Assembly (NCBI GenBank): GCA_028751875.1
Contig: CM054144.1
Location: forward strand, 18,135,799-18,199,798
DNA: 64,000 nt
Source of the DNA: Rapana venosa
Lineage: Eukaryota; Mollusca; Gastropoda; Neogastropoda; Muricidae
Direction: 5' to 3'
This document shows positions 12,746-20,105 of this stretch, one piece after another. The notes under the pieces were generated by a model, which did not search any database, had not been told where the DNA came from, and saw only the letters and a program-made list of their open reading frames with translations. The number at the start of each line of letters is the position of its first letter. The stretch's first letter is position 1. Position numbers and translations under genes: made by a program.

Positions 12746-15700
12746 ACACACACACAACACACACACACACACACAACACACACACGCACACACGCACACA
12801 CACACACACACGCACACACACACACACACACACATATCCCTTACTGTCCTGATGAGATATTTCCTTCTTTTGTTCCTGAAATTTCACCCACTGTGCTTGT
12901 GTGTGGTGTCATTTCTCTGTAACAGAGATATAAAGGGAAATATTATGAGCAGAGAGAATACGAAATGAAGAGAGAGGGGGAGAGGAGAACAAATAAGAAT
13001 TGGAGGGGAGGGGTCAGATGGGAAGGAGAAATGTGTGACTTTTTTTAATGGTGGATCATAAAAACATGCGATATTTTGACCTTTTTTTGTGTGTAGGTGC
13101 TTACGCTTTTAGAGATAAGTTTGGTACTGAAGATATCCGTAACAATAAAAGTGAAAAAGAAATTTGATTAAGAGAGAAGTTCTTACTTGTGTTTAAATCA
13201 TATGGCCTGAAAATGGAAGCAATATTGAGGGGGGAAGTGGGTAAAGTGTAGCCCAAATGTTTTGAAGTGAGATGTGTGGTTAAGGTTTCTCTGTCCTGTT
13301 CATGGGTTTGGCATAGAAAAGACAGCACTTTCTCTTTGCTCATAGGGTAGCATGTTTGTATGTCATCCAGAAGTCTGTTATGATCAGAGTATGATACAAA
13401 ATAGCACAGAGTAGCTTAAAACCCACATTATTTTCAGAAGATTTTTTATGACCAACAGGTGAAGAGGTCTCGCAGCAAGGGAGGCTATGCTGGACCAGAC
13501 GGCATCAAGTCCGTGTTTGGACAGATGGCGCAGAAGATGAGTGTGTTTGGTCCTGACAGTCTGATGCTGCCTCACCGCGTCTGGAAGGTCAAGTTTGTAG
13601 GTGAGGTTTTCAGAACGGCCAGTCCTTCATTCCTGCTGATTTTGTTTATTCCCCCATGTGAGAATGCTGCATGTTCTGGCTCCATGCAATGTGAACAGCT
13701 CCTTCCCCTGTGGGGATGCTGGTGGCCTAACTGTTTAAACAGCATACCCACCTTCTGGAAATTCTGTTTTCTAGGAATCCCCTCTTTTGTATTCTCTCTG
13801 TGTTTTTGTCATGGTCCTTTTTTTCCTGTCACCTCCTTCTGGTCCATTTTCTGTCTTCTTAGGCCGTTCTCCTGCCTTTTCTCCAGAAAGACTTAAACTA
13901 TAACGGTTCTCTCCCATGCCGAAGTCAGGTGCTCTGGGCCTGACTTGTCACAGTGCATTTTTGCTTATATAACAGACAACAGTTGCTGTCTGAGTGTCAG
14001 TGAAGAAGAAAAGCATCCCCTCCTCTGAAAAATTCAGTACTATAGATGCCCTTTTTACAGTCACTCTCATGAGATGTTAGGAATATTGACAGAAGTGATT
14101 ATGTTGTTAGAATATAACGGCTTTCAAGATTTAGCTGTTGAAGAGATAATGCATATTATAACACATAACAAAATGAAAGTGCATCGTACTGCACATCACA
14201 ACCAATGACTTGACCTGTCTGTCACCAACCAGGGGAGAGTGTGGATGACTGTGGGGGTGGCTACAGTGAGTCCATCGCAGAAATGTGCGACGAGCTACAG
14301 AACGGCTCCCTGCCTCTGCTGATCGTCACTCCCAACGGTCGTGATGAATCCGGTGCTAACCGTGACTGTTTCCTGCTCAACCCTAGCCTGACCTCCGCCC
14401 TGCATCAGAACATGTTCCGCTTCCTGGGTAAGGCTGTGGTGCTGGCTGTCGTCTGCTGTTGTGTCTGGTGATCTTATGTGTGGTGTCTGGTGATCTTATG
14501 GCTGTGTGGTGTGTTGGTTTTTATGTCTATCTGTTGATCTTATGTTTGTGTGGTGTGTGGTTTTTATGTCTGTGTGATGTCTGTATGGTTTGTTTTGCCT
14601 TGATGTCTGTATGTTTTGTTGATGTGATCCATGTTTTTGTCACTTTCATCATTACAAGGTTGAGAATGAGCGTCTCAGTCACCAGGGGTACATTATTCTT
14701 TTAAGGTGCTATTGTTGTCATTATTGATTTTTTGGGGGTGTCTTTTAGTTAAAAAATGCTGTTATTTTACATAAGTTCTTTTAGCATACTTTGTGAAAGT
14801 GATATTTATAGATAATACAAAACAATGTCTTGTAATGAAGGGTTGTACTGTATGCAAAAGAGAAAGCTACATAGTGACTTGCCCTATGTCCACTGCAGGT
14901 ATTCTGATGGGCATTGCCATTCGCAGTGGCAGTCCTCTCAGCCTGAGCATTGCAGAACCCACATGGAAACAGCTGGCTGGCATGCCCATCTCCATATCCG
15001 ACCTCACAGAGATGGACAAGGACTTTGTACCAGGTAGGTGGAACTACAAAACTCTGATAACGATTGCTTCTGAAACCAAAATGGAAATGGATGGCAAGTG
15101 GATATCTGACTTCATCAACTTCAACCTGCCACCTCCCACCCCCTTAAAAACAAGGAACAGAGAGCCAAATGTGCAGGGGTTTTGTTTGGGGATTTTTGTT
15201 TTCAATTTTTTTTATTTCTTTCAAGGATAATGAATAACTACTCGCATGCTTTTTTACATTCAGTCCTCGTGTGCATGCAGTGTAGTAGATGTTGTTGACA
15301 TGTGATGTTGTCTGTTGCGTCACAGGGTTGATCTGCATCAAGGAGATGGAGGAGGAGGGCCTGCGAGTGGCGGACATGCCCTTCAGCGTGCCCAGTGCCA
15401 CAGGGCAGGAGGTCCACCTCAGCCACAAACACGCCCGCATCAACCCCGACAACCGCAACGACTACATCAAAATGGCCATCAACTACAGGTCAGTTCTGTT
15501 GTGTTGTGTTGTGTTGTGTTGCTTCCTCCTGCTGTCTGGGTACACATGCCAGTGCTCACCCTCCTGCTGTCATGTTAGGAGATACATGCAGAACGTGTAC
15601 AAAGAATACGATTCATTTGACGAGAGTTGTGGAAACAAGAAAATGCCCAGCACACACTTCAGGTTGCAGAAGTGTGTTATAGGTGTGGTGTAAGGAATAT

Positions 15701-18700
15701 ACAGATTTTAGCATGCAATCCCACCTCTAAAGAATAAACTCAGGGAAATTTACGTCAGGGAAATTACCATTATGGGGGCTCCGAGTTAAAGTAAATTGTA
15801 TTTGGTTAAGTTTCTGCACTCATCTCATGGCAGAGACCCTGCACTGCTGCTTGATCACTATAATTCTGATGTTAGTAGCAGAATAAGATGTCTTCTCTGG
15901 CTAGTGACCTATTTGCAGCCTAACTGGACCATCTGCCTGTGGATTGTGCGCTCTATGACTGCCACCAAACAAATAATAATAATAATAATAATGTATGGAA
16001 TTTATATAGCGCTGAATCTTGTAAAGCAACATATCAAAGCGCTCAGTTTTTTTTGTTTTTTTTTAACCCTAGTAGCACTAAATAAACAGCAACAAGCCTC
16101 ACTTCTATTGGCTGAATTAACATTGGCTAGCATTGTTTTGGAGCAGGGTGGGCTCAAACAACCCTTGATATTGATATATAAAACTGAATTAAATGTGTTA
16201 AGCTATAGATCACTGGAAAGAAGAGATAATATGCTTTTAAATAAGTATAATTTTATAATAGTGTGTAGTGTTTATGATTATGTAAAAAAAAATCCAAAAA
16301 AAAAAATCATGTTCGCACTACCGATCACTGTTCCACTGTCAGGGCCCCGGATTGATTTTAACACGATAAGCAAAGTTCTTGCGGTGCATAAATGTCATGA
16401 TTAGGTAAACACTATTTCTTGACATTAGTTTTCAAAAAATAAGGAGTTTGTATCGCTTTATCGGTCACCAAATACTCGGAAAAGTTCAGCGACAGGATCG
16501 ACGCCATCGCGACCGTCATGGCGGAATGTGCGAAGTGGTGGCTTTCTATGACAAAAATACAAAGATCGCTTGATTTCATGTGATGCAAAGTACTCAGCAG
16601 CATAGCGATTTGACTCAACAACAGTTATTTCGAAGCCTCGTTGCGTCAAAATAAAGTAAAACAATCTGTGACGTCGAAATCGCCGAGTAGCGAAAAAGTC
16701 CATCCAGCAAAACTAGCACCGCTCAATTCAGTCCGATCGCGATCGATTTTTACCAAGTTTTTCAAAAATATTCCACAATCCTTACCTCATCGTCTCTCTC
16801 ATTGTTTATTTCAACCAAATCCAGCCTCTAAAACTCCTCCTCGCTGTCAATTTTGTAAAAAAGCTCGAAAAACGCTTGAAGAAATTCTAGTGCAAACGCT
16901 GGCCGCCATTTTTGTTGAAGACGATCTCGGCTGGTCCGAAAAAAAAAAATAATACACTCTTAACCAATCAGATTCTTCGTTGCTTGTGTGTGTCAAACGA
17001 CCTTCACCCCTTTCTGCGGGCCTACAACGGCCTTAACATTCATTGGCTGACCTTTGAAAGCGAAAGTAAGCTTTCAACTATGACCACCCACGTCATCCCG
17101 GAATATTCCGGGATCCGCCACACAGCCTAGACCCGCCTTTACCGGAATATTCCGGGAACCGCGCCACTAGGGTTAATGCGTGTACGGTTTTTTTAATTTT
17201 GTCATCTGTTCCCACCGGCACACAATGGCCTACTCTTTTGAACAGCGGAATAGGATTTAACGTGTGCGCAAGATGTTCTGCATGTGTTTGCACACGGGGC
17301 CTCGGTTTATAGTCTCATCTGAACTGACAAGAACACATCAGACTGATGATAATTGGAGTACAGACAGCTACAACAAAGAAAGAAATGAAGAGGTGGTGAA
17401 AAAGGAGGAGCTCCTGAGTCAGCCACTGGGGTGACTTTTCGTGCTTCTCAAATGTAATCACCACTGCACTTATTTTGTAATGCTTAAATGTGCAAGTACA
17501 CCTTAGTGTGAGTATGTATATTGGCAACAGTTATGAGCATGGAATTATGTTTGAAAAAAACTGCCATGCTCTAAACCCCAAATTCCTTGTGTGTGTGCTT
17601 TAACTGAAAGGAAGGACTGGTGTGTTACCTGTTGTGAAAAAAGGAAGGACTGGTGTGTTACCTGTTGTGAAAAAAGGAAGGACTGGTGTGTTACCCGTTG
17701 TGAAAAAAGGAAGGACTGGTGTGTTACCCGTTGTGAAAAAAGGAAGGACTGGTGTGTTACCTGTGGTGAAAAAAGGAAGGACTGGTGTGTTACCCGTTGT
17801 GAAAAAAGGAAGGACTGGTGTGTTACCTGTGGTGAAAAAAGGAAGGACTGGTGTGTTACCTGTGGTGAAAAAAGGAAGGACTGGTGTGTTACCTGTTGTG
17901 AACAAAGGAAGGACTGGTGTGTTACCTGTGGTGAAAAAAGGAAGGACTGGTGTGTTACCCGTTGTGAAAAAAGGAAGGACTGGTGTGTGTGTGTTGCAGG
18001 TTGCACGAGTTTGACCAGCAGGTGCGCTGGGTGAGGGAGGGAATGTCGCGAGTCATCCCTGTCCCCCTCCTCTCTCTCTTCACTGGACTGGAGCTGGAAA
18101 CCATGGTATGTGTGTGTGTGTGCGCGTTCAAGTGTGTGTGTGTGTGTGCGCGTTCAAGTGTGTGTGTGTGCATTCACATGGGTGTGTGTGTGTGCCCTTC
18201 TCAGCATTGAATTTCTCTGTCTCTGAGATAATAAAGTGTTTTTGAATTTGAATGTTTTCTGTGCCGAAATAAGCTGGATTGGGTACCTTAAGTCACTGTC
18301 TTCAGATGGCGAACAGGACACAGCTAGCTCCTCTCCCATCTCCATCGCTGCCTGTTATGCCTAGGAATGAATATGCCTTAGGAATCGTCAGGGTTTTACA
18401 AATTTGTTTGTTGTGTCTGGATACTTAGCTGGTATGGTGATTCCTGATTGATAGTATTCTGTAACTCGGGGTGGGGATATTAAAGATTCTGTAAGCCATA
18501 CCTACTTGGCTGTGGAAACTAACAGATATCAAAACTAAAAGACAGGTCTGTCTGAACAGCCTGTGAAACCCGGCCATGATCAGGTGTGATGTAACATAAT
18601 ACATACATATCACACAACATGTGACACAAGTGATGTCTATGAATGCAAGAAAAGCACAACTCCTGTCTCTGTCTTCACTGTCCCCCCTGTGCAGGTGTGC

Positions 18701-19679
18701 GGCAGCCCTGACATTCCCCTGACCCTGCTGAAGTCGGTGGCCACCTACAAGGGGATTGAAGCCACGGCGCCCCTGGTGCAGTGGTTCTGGGAGGTGATGG
18801 ACGAGTTCAGCACTGCCGAGAGATCCCTCTTCCTCCGCTTCGTCTGGGGGCGCACACGCCTGCCCCGCACCATCGCCGACTTCAGAGGTCGTGACTTCGT
18901 GCTGCAGGTGAATTGTGGTCCGCTTTTATTCTTTCATCTTTTTTTTTTATTGTTGTCTTTACACAGTGGTTTAGTGTTATGATTTGCTTTTCTGTCATTC
19001 TATAAAGAAAGATGTGGGTGGCTGTTTATTGAATGTGTGTGTGTGTATGAAGTGCAAGTGCTATGATGTCTATGGATAAATGTTCTGTGGGATGAAGAAC
19101 GTGGTCCTGATTTGTAATAGGACAAAGGTTGAGAGCTAAATTTGCTGTGTTGAAGTTTGTTTGATTCCGAATGTAGAAAATGCAGATTTTGTTTCCATCA
19201 GTGTTGGAGAAGGCTGCTTTGATTTGAAAGACAAGAAGTGAATGTTGGGCTCATCATTTTTTTTAGGGGGGGGGGGAGGGGTGCCTTTTTTTGTTTGTTT
19301 GAAATAAGGGCGGTTGGGGCATTAAGATTAGGAGCATAGAATGTTGAAGTGAAGTGAAGGTAGCAGATACTCAAACAGCCTTGGTGTACCATGTCCACAG
19401 GTGCTGGACAAGTATAACCCACCAGACCACTTCTTGCCAGAGAGCTACACCTGCTTCTTCTTGCTGAAGATGCCTCGCTACTCTGACAAATTGGTCCTGA
19501 AGGAGAAACTCAAATATGCCATCCACTTCTGCAAGTCCATCGACACTGATGACTACGCTCGGGTGGCCTTGACCACAGATGTGCTTGACGATGACACTCC
19601 AGAGGCCAGTGAAGAGTCTGACCTTGACATGGGCTTTATGGAGTCAGAGGGAGAGATTGTTGACTCTGATGGAAGTTAA
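587..19679 (+). CDS. HERC2: HERC2 E3 ubiquitin ligase, C-terminal 23 exons (joined span, 5' partial)
   Basis: HERC2 is a giant HECT-type E3 ligase that acts in DNA-damage signalling, centrosome and protein-quality pathways (family knowledge). The window holds 23 coding exons giving about 1,277 residues, compared with 4,834 in the human protein. Residues 1-360 form a conserved segment before the third RCC1-like domain. Residues 365-755 carry seven RCC1 blades with WGxGxxGxLG signatures, for example [23 protein letters not shown] and [12 protein letters not shown]. Residues 870-1255 form the HECT domain, with the catalytic cysteine in ESYTCFFLL (codon 19452-19454). The tail is acidic and ends in EIVDSDGS. 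Exon phases agree at every junction. The exception is one missing base in the first exon, described separately. Introns range from about 280 bp to 2.5 kb and hold most of the repeats on this side. Orthology is near certain from long uninterrupted identity to human HERC2. Confidence 0.97.
1146..1253 (+). CDS. HERC2: HERC2 exon 2 (window numbering)
   Basis: The acceptor is tatcccacag and the donor is GTACAG. The exon is phase 1 to phase 1. It encodes [20 protein letters not shown], a stretch nearly invariant in HERC2. The following intron has long GT-rich microsatellite tracts. Confidence 0.95.
1264..1440 (+). repeat. GT-rich microsatellite
   Basis: Interrupted (TG)n tract in a HERC2 intron, a few bases after the exon 2 donor. 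The small ORFs across it are low-complexity products. Confidence 0.8.
1743..2033 (+). CDS. HERC2: HERC2 exon 3
   Basis: The acceptor is cactgcag and the donor is GTAAGA at 2034. The exon is phase 1 to phase 1. It encodes [17 protein letters not shown] and [19 protein letters not shown], then [18 protein letters not shown]. All match the segment N-terminal to the last HERC2 propeller. Confidence 0.96.
2517..2659 (+). CDS. HERC2: HERC2 exon 4
   Basis: The acceptor is ttgccag and the donor is GTAAGG. The exon enters in phase 1 and leaves in phase 0. It encodes [19 protein letters not shown] followed by a variable linker ([15 protein letters not shown]), which is also variable between human HERC2 and this sequence. 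Confidence 0.93.
3112..3234 (+). CDS. HERC2: HERC2 exon 5
   Basis: The acceptor is gccaacag and the donor is GTAACT. The exon is 41 codons in phase 0. It encodes [20 protein letters not shown] followed by [18 protein letters not shown], one of the most conserved HERC2 stretches. Confidence 0.96.
3626..3897 (+). CDS. HERC2: HERC2 exon 6
   Basis: The acceptor is tatctcag and the donor is GTAGCG. The exon leaves in phase 2. It encodes [17 protein letters not shown] and [15 protein letters not shown] sequence (here [12 protein letters not shown]), then [11 protein letters not shown], which leads into the propeller. Confidence 0.96.
4576..4774 (+). CDS. HERC2: HERC2 exon 7, start of third RCC1-like domain
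   Basis: The acceptor is gatttgcag. The donor, GTCTGA, is weak, but the phase and the next exon fit. The exon encodes [20 protein letters not shown] followed by [17 protein letters not shown] and [15 protein letters not shown], the first RCC1 blade. Confidence 0.95.
5297..5511 (+). CDS. HERC2: HERC2 exon 8, RCC1 blades
   Basis: The acceptor is accacag and the donor is GTAAGG. The exon leaves in phase 2. It encodes [20 protein letters not shown] and [19 protein letters not shown], then [18 protein letters not shown]. Confidence 0.97.
5902..6079 (+). CDS. HERC2: HERC2 exon 9, RCC1 blade
   Basis: The acceptor is aatgtcaag and the donor is GTCAGT. The exon encodes [40 protein letters not shown] and [19 protein letters not shown]. 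Confidence 0.97.
6585..6708 (+). CDS. HERC2: HERC2 exon 10, RCC1 blade
   Basis: The acceptor is ggtgacag and the donor is GTATGT. The exon leaves in phase 1. It encodes [20 protein letters not shown] and [17 protein letters not shown]. The blade motif is completed by the first bases of the next exon. Confidence 0.97.
7141..7363 (-). mobile_element. SINE copy, family A (head-truncated)
   Basis: Shares the motif series of at least eight other copies in this window: gaggataatggaataagcac, gtccccgtgtgtatgcggtt, gtgcgcaagatgttctgcg and ggcctcggtttatagtctca. Read on the - strand this is the body and tail of a tRNA-headed SINE, best seen at 27150-27490. The TTTA-rich left edge is the simple-repeat tail. 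Confidence 0.7.
7655..7784 (+). CDS. HERC2: HERC2 exon 11, RCC1 blade
   Basis: The acceptor is a GT-rich tract ending ttcag. The exon encodes [20 protein letters not shown] and [20 protein letters not shown]. The donor GTCCGT is unusual. A 40-bp minisatellite begins six bases into the intron. Phase 2 fits the next exon exactly. Confidence 0.95.
7791..8339 (+). repeat. 40-bp minisatellite, 14 units
   Basis: Fourteen units beginning gggttgtggtggagtgtgtt and ending ttgtttatat. The period is 40 bp, with one shortened unit at 8071-8103. The array starts six bases after the HERC2 exon 11 donor. Because 40 is not divisible by three and the unit lacks stops on this strand, all three + frames stay open. 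The resulting ORFs are not genes. Confidence 0.95.
9011..9150 (+). CDS. HERC2: HERC2 exon 12, RCC1 blade
   Basis: The acceptor is attgtcacag and the donor is GTAAGT. The exon encodes [20 protein letters not shown] and [20 protein letters not shown]. It enters in phase 2 and leaves in phase 1. Confidence 0.96.
10090..10185 (+). CDS. HERC2: HERC2 exon 13, RCC1 blade
   Basis: The acceptor is tgtcgacag and the donor is GTGAGA. The exon encodes [20 protein letters not shown] and [13 protein letters not shown]. Both ends are phase 1. Confidence 0.96.
10571..10662 (+). CDS. HERC2: HERC2 exon 14, end of RCC1-like domain
   Basis: The acceptor is tttgttccag and the donor is GTCAGC. The exon encodes [20 protein letters not shown], closing the propeller, then AGRLPTQ. 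An approximately 29-bp minisatellite starts about 20 bp downstream. Confidence 0.95.
10676..11190 (+). repeat. Approximately 29-bp minisatellite, about 18 units
   Basis: Units of the form cctagacatctccattgttg followed by tcatcatca, with period 27-36 and substitutions. The array starts close to the HERC2 exon 14 donor and fills most of the intron. Confidence 0.9.
11396..11647 (+). CDS. HERC2: HERC2 exon 15, linker between propeller and HECT
   Basis: The acceptor is tccctcag and the donor is GTGAGG. The exon is 84 codons in phase 0. It encodes [20 protein letters not shown] and [19 protein letters not shown] Gly/Ala-rich stretch longer than in human HERC2 follows, then [14 protein letters not shown]. 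The linker codons are very GC-rich. Confidence 0.95.
11703..11813 (-). mobile_element. SINE copy, family A, part 1 (interrupted)
   Basis: Tail-side portion of a family A SINE: gaggatgatggaataagcac and gtccccgtgtgtatgcagtt. It is broken at 11813 by an inserted LINE fragment and continues at 12171. Confidence 0.7.
11814..12170 (+). mobile_element. 5'-truncated non-LTR retrotransposon (LINE) fragment
   Basis: The + strand reading frame to TGA at 12155 encodes [11 protein letters not shown], then [12 protein letters not shown] and DDLRERG. This is the C-terminal segment typical of many LINE reverse-transcriptase proteins. It is flanked by a perfect 17-bp direct repeat (tgtcatgtgtacccact at 11797-11813 and 12171-12187), the expected target-site duplication. 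The short A-rich 3' end and missing 5' part fit target-primed reverse transcription. The clade is not determined. Confidence 0.85.
12171..12310 (-). mobile_element. SINE copy, family A, part 2
   Basis: Continues the interrupted SINE after the duplicated 17 bp, with cttccaaaaagcagaacagg, gtgcacaagatgttctatgtg and atagtcag motifs. Confidence 0.65.
12550..12633 (+). CDS. HERC2: HERC2 exon 16
   Basis: The acceptor is ctgtgtgcag and the donor is GTCAGT. The 28 codons encode [20 protein letters not shown] followed by VVELNRIQ, essentially identical to vertebrate HERC2. A long CA repeat starts about 50 bp downstream. Confidence 0.97.
12682..12834 (+). repeat. (CA)n microsatellite
   Basis: Long CA tract with occasional interruptions, in the HERC2 intron after exon 16. 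Threonine/histidine and cysteine/valine ORFs over it are repeat translations. Confidence 0.95.
13459..13600 (+). CDS. HERC2: HERC2 exon 17, start of HECT region
   Basis: The acceptor is accaacag and the donor is GTGAGG. The exon encodes [20 protein letters not shown], then [18 protein letters not shown]. It leaves in phase 1. Confidence 0.97.
13824..14010 (-). repeat. Interspersed repeat, family B, copy 1
   Basis: The reverse complement carries cagacagcaactgttgtct, gacaagtcaggcccag, ttcggcatgggagagaa and ggcaggagaa. These match 37838-38058 and 49325-49489 in order and spacing. The class is unknown; no coding capacity is seen. Confidence 0.75.
14233..14427 (+). CDS. HERC2: HERC2 exon 18, HECT domain
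   Basis: The acceptor is accaaccag and the donor is GTAAGG. The exon encodes [40 protein letters not shown] and HQNMFRFLG. Phases fit on both sides. Confidence 0.97.
14899..15033 (+). CDS. HERC2: HERC2 exon 19, HECT domain
   Basis: The acceptor is tccactgcag and the donor is GTAGGT. The exon encodes [40 protein letters not shown] and FVP. Confidence 0.97.
15208..15283 (-). mobile_element. SINE fragment, family A
   Basis: Short fragment with caaggataatgaataactac and acattcagtcctcgtgtgca. It ends about 40 bp before the HERC2 exon 20 acceptor. Confidence 0.6.
15326..15488 (+). CDS. HERC2: HERC2 exon 20, HECT domain
   Basis: The acceptor is tgcgtcacag and the donor is GTCAGT. The exon encodes [20 protein letters not shown] and [17 protein letters not shown] fragment ends about 40 bp upstream of the acceptor. 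Confidence 0.96.
15968..16050 (+). repeat. AAT microsatellite with repeat-derived tail
   Basis: An (aat)n tract followed by tggaatttatatagcgct and caaagcgct. A related sequence occurs reversed at about 32688-32745. It resembles the 3' tail of an interspersed repeat. Confidence 0.5.
16063..17176 (-). mobile_element. piggyBac-like DNA transposon, decayed, 1.1 kb
   Basis: Bounded by TTAA (16063-16066 and 17173-17176), the piggyBac target duplication. The terminal inverted repeats read ccctagtagcac on the left and, reverse-complemented, ccctagtggcgc on the right. The CCCTAG start resembles canonical piggyBac ends. On the - strand [16 protein letters not shown] resembles the ETNRYAxQ block of piggyBac transposases, but stops and frameshifts break the frame. 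Two cggaatattccgg palindromes lie just inside the right end. The element sits in the HERC2 intron between exons 20 and 21. Confidence 0.75.
17177..17330 (-). mobile_element. SINE fragment, family A
   Basis: Contains tgcgtgtacggttttttt, catctgttcccaccggcaca, aacgtgtgcgcaagatgttc and cctcggtttatagtctcatc. It directly abuts the right TTAA of the piggyBac-like element. Confidence 0.7.
17606..17985 (+). repeat. 33-bp minisatellite, about 12 units
   Basis: Units of gaaggactggtgtgttacct plus gttgtgaaaaaag, with two-base variants (ctgttgt, ccgttgt, ctgtggt). The array runs up to the HERC2 exon 21 acceptor at 18000. Because 33 is divisible by three, long repetitive ORFs appear on both strands. They are not genes. 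Confidence 0.95.
18000..18105 (+). CDS. HERC2: HERC2 exon 21, HECT domain
   Basis: The acceptor is gtgttgcag, reached directly from a 33-bp minisatellite. The donor is GTATGT. The exon encodes [20 protein letters not shown] and [15 protein letters not shown]. Confidence 0.97.
18106..18205 (+). repeat. GT-rich microsatellite
   Basis: Interrupted (TG)n tract with cgcgttcaag spacers, beginning at the HERC2 exon 21 donor. Confidence 0.8.
18695..18907 (+). CDS. HERC2: HERC2 exon 22, HECT domain
   Basis: The acceptor is ccctgtgcag and the donor is GTGAAT. The 71 codons encode [40 protein letters not shown] and [20 protein letters not shown]. Confidence 0.98.
19401..19679 (+). CDS. HERC2: HERC2 terminal coding exon 23 with catalytic cysteine
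   Basis: The acceptor is atgtccacag. The exon encodes [20 protein letters not shown]. The cysteine codon at 19452-19454 matches the HECT thioester cysteine. [20 protein letters not shown] follows, and then an acidic tail ending GEIVDSDGS before TAA at 19677-19679. The tail is more compact than in human HERC2 and differs in sequence. Confidence 0.98.
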   Translation: MLDKYNPPDHFLPESYTCFFLLKMPRYSDKLVLKEKLKYAIHFCKSIDTDDYARVALTTDVLDDDTPEASEESDLDMGFMESEGEIVDSDGS

Positions 19680-19727
19680 GGACACATTGCAGTGGAAAAA
19701 GTGTGACTTGTAGCTTGTGGATCAGGG

Positions 19728-19858
19728 GATTGTGCCCGTGAAGACTTTTGGAGGGATTATGCCCAAGAAGACCTTTGGAGGGATTATGCCCAAGAAGACT
19801 TTTGGAGGGATTATACCTGTGAAGACTTTTTTTGAATTATGCCCATGAAGACTTGATT
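19728..19858 (+). repeat. Approximately 28-bp tandem repeat in HERC2 3' UTR
   Basis: About five imperfect copies of a unit like gggattatgcccaagaag plus acttttgga. It lies about 50 bp after the stop codon, so it is probably transcribed. Confidence 0.75.
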
Positions 19859-20099
19859 TGTCACTGTGAAAAGATTCATTCATTTTTTTCAATCATCTCC
19901 ATTTCGTACATGCCACGGCAAACATTCCCAAGGATGGAAAACACTGACCTGCACAAACAACTTGGAGAGTGGACATTGAAATGGTGTTAAGAACCATTTG
20001 CTGTGTTGAATGTATCAAAGTTCAAAAAGAACCCAAAAAATTGGAAAAGGAAAAAAAAGGCTTTGCTGATTATTAAAGATTATTCAGAAAGGGGTTTCC

Positions 20100-20105
20100 A
20101 ATAAA
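20100..20105 (+). terminator. Candidate HERC2 polyadenylation signal AATAAA
   Basis: A canonical AATAAA about 420 bp after the stop codon. It is the first such hexamer downstream on this strand. Use is not proven. Confidence 0.35.

Noticed and set aside
12285..12968. His/Thr and Cys/Val-rich ORFs
   Set aside because: They translate the CA/GT microsatellite in a HERC2 intron.
17606..17985. CRISPR-like regular array
   Set aside because: No unique spacers; units are contiguous, and the genome is eukaryotic.
17545..18034. Repetitive ORFs of 101-153 codons on both strands
   Set aside because: They are translations of the 33-bp minisatellite (period divisible by three) and have no start context or family match.
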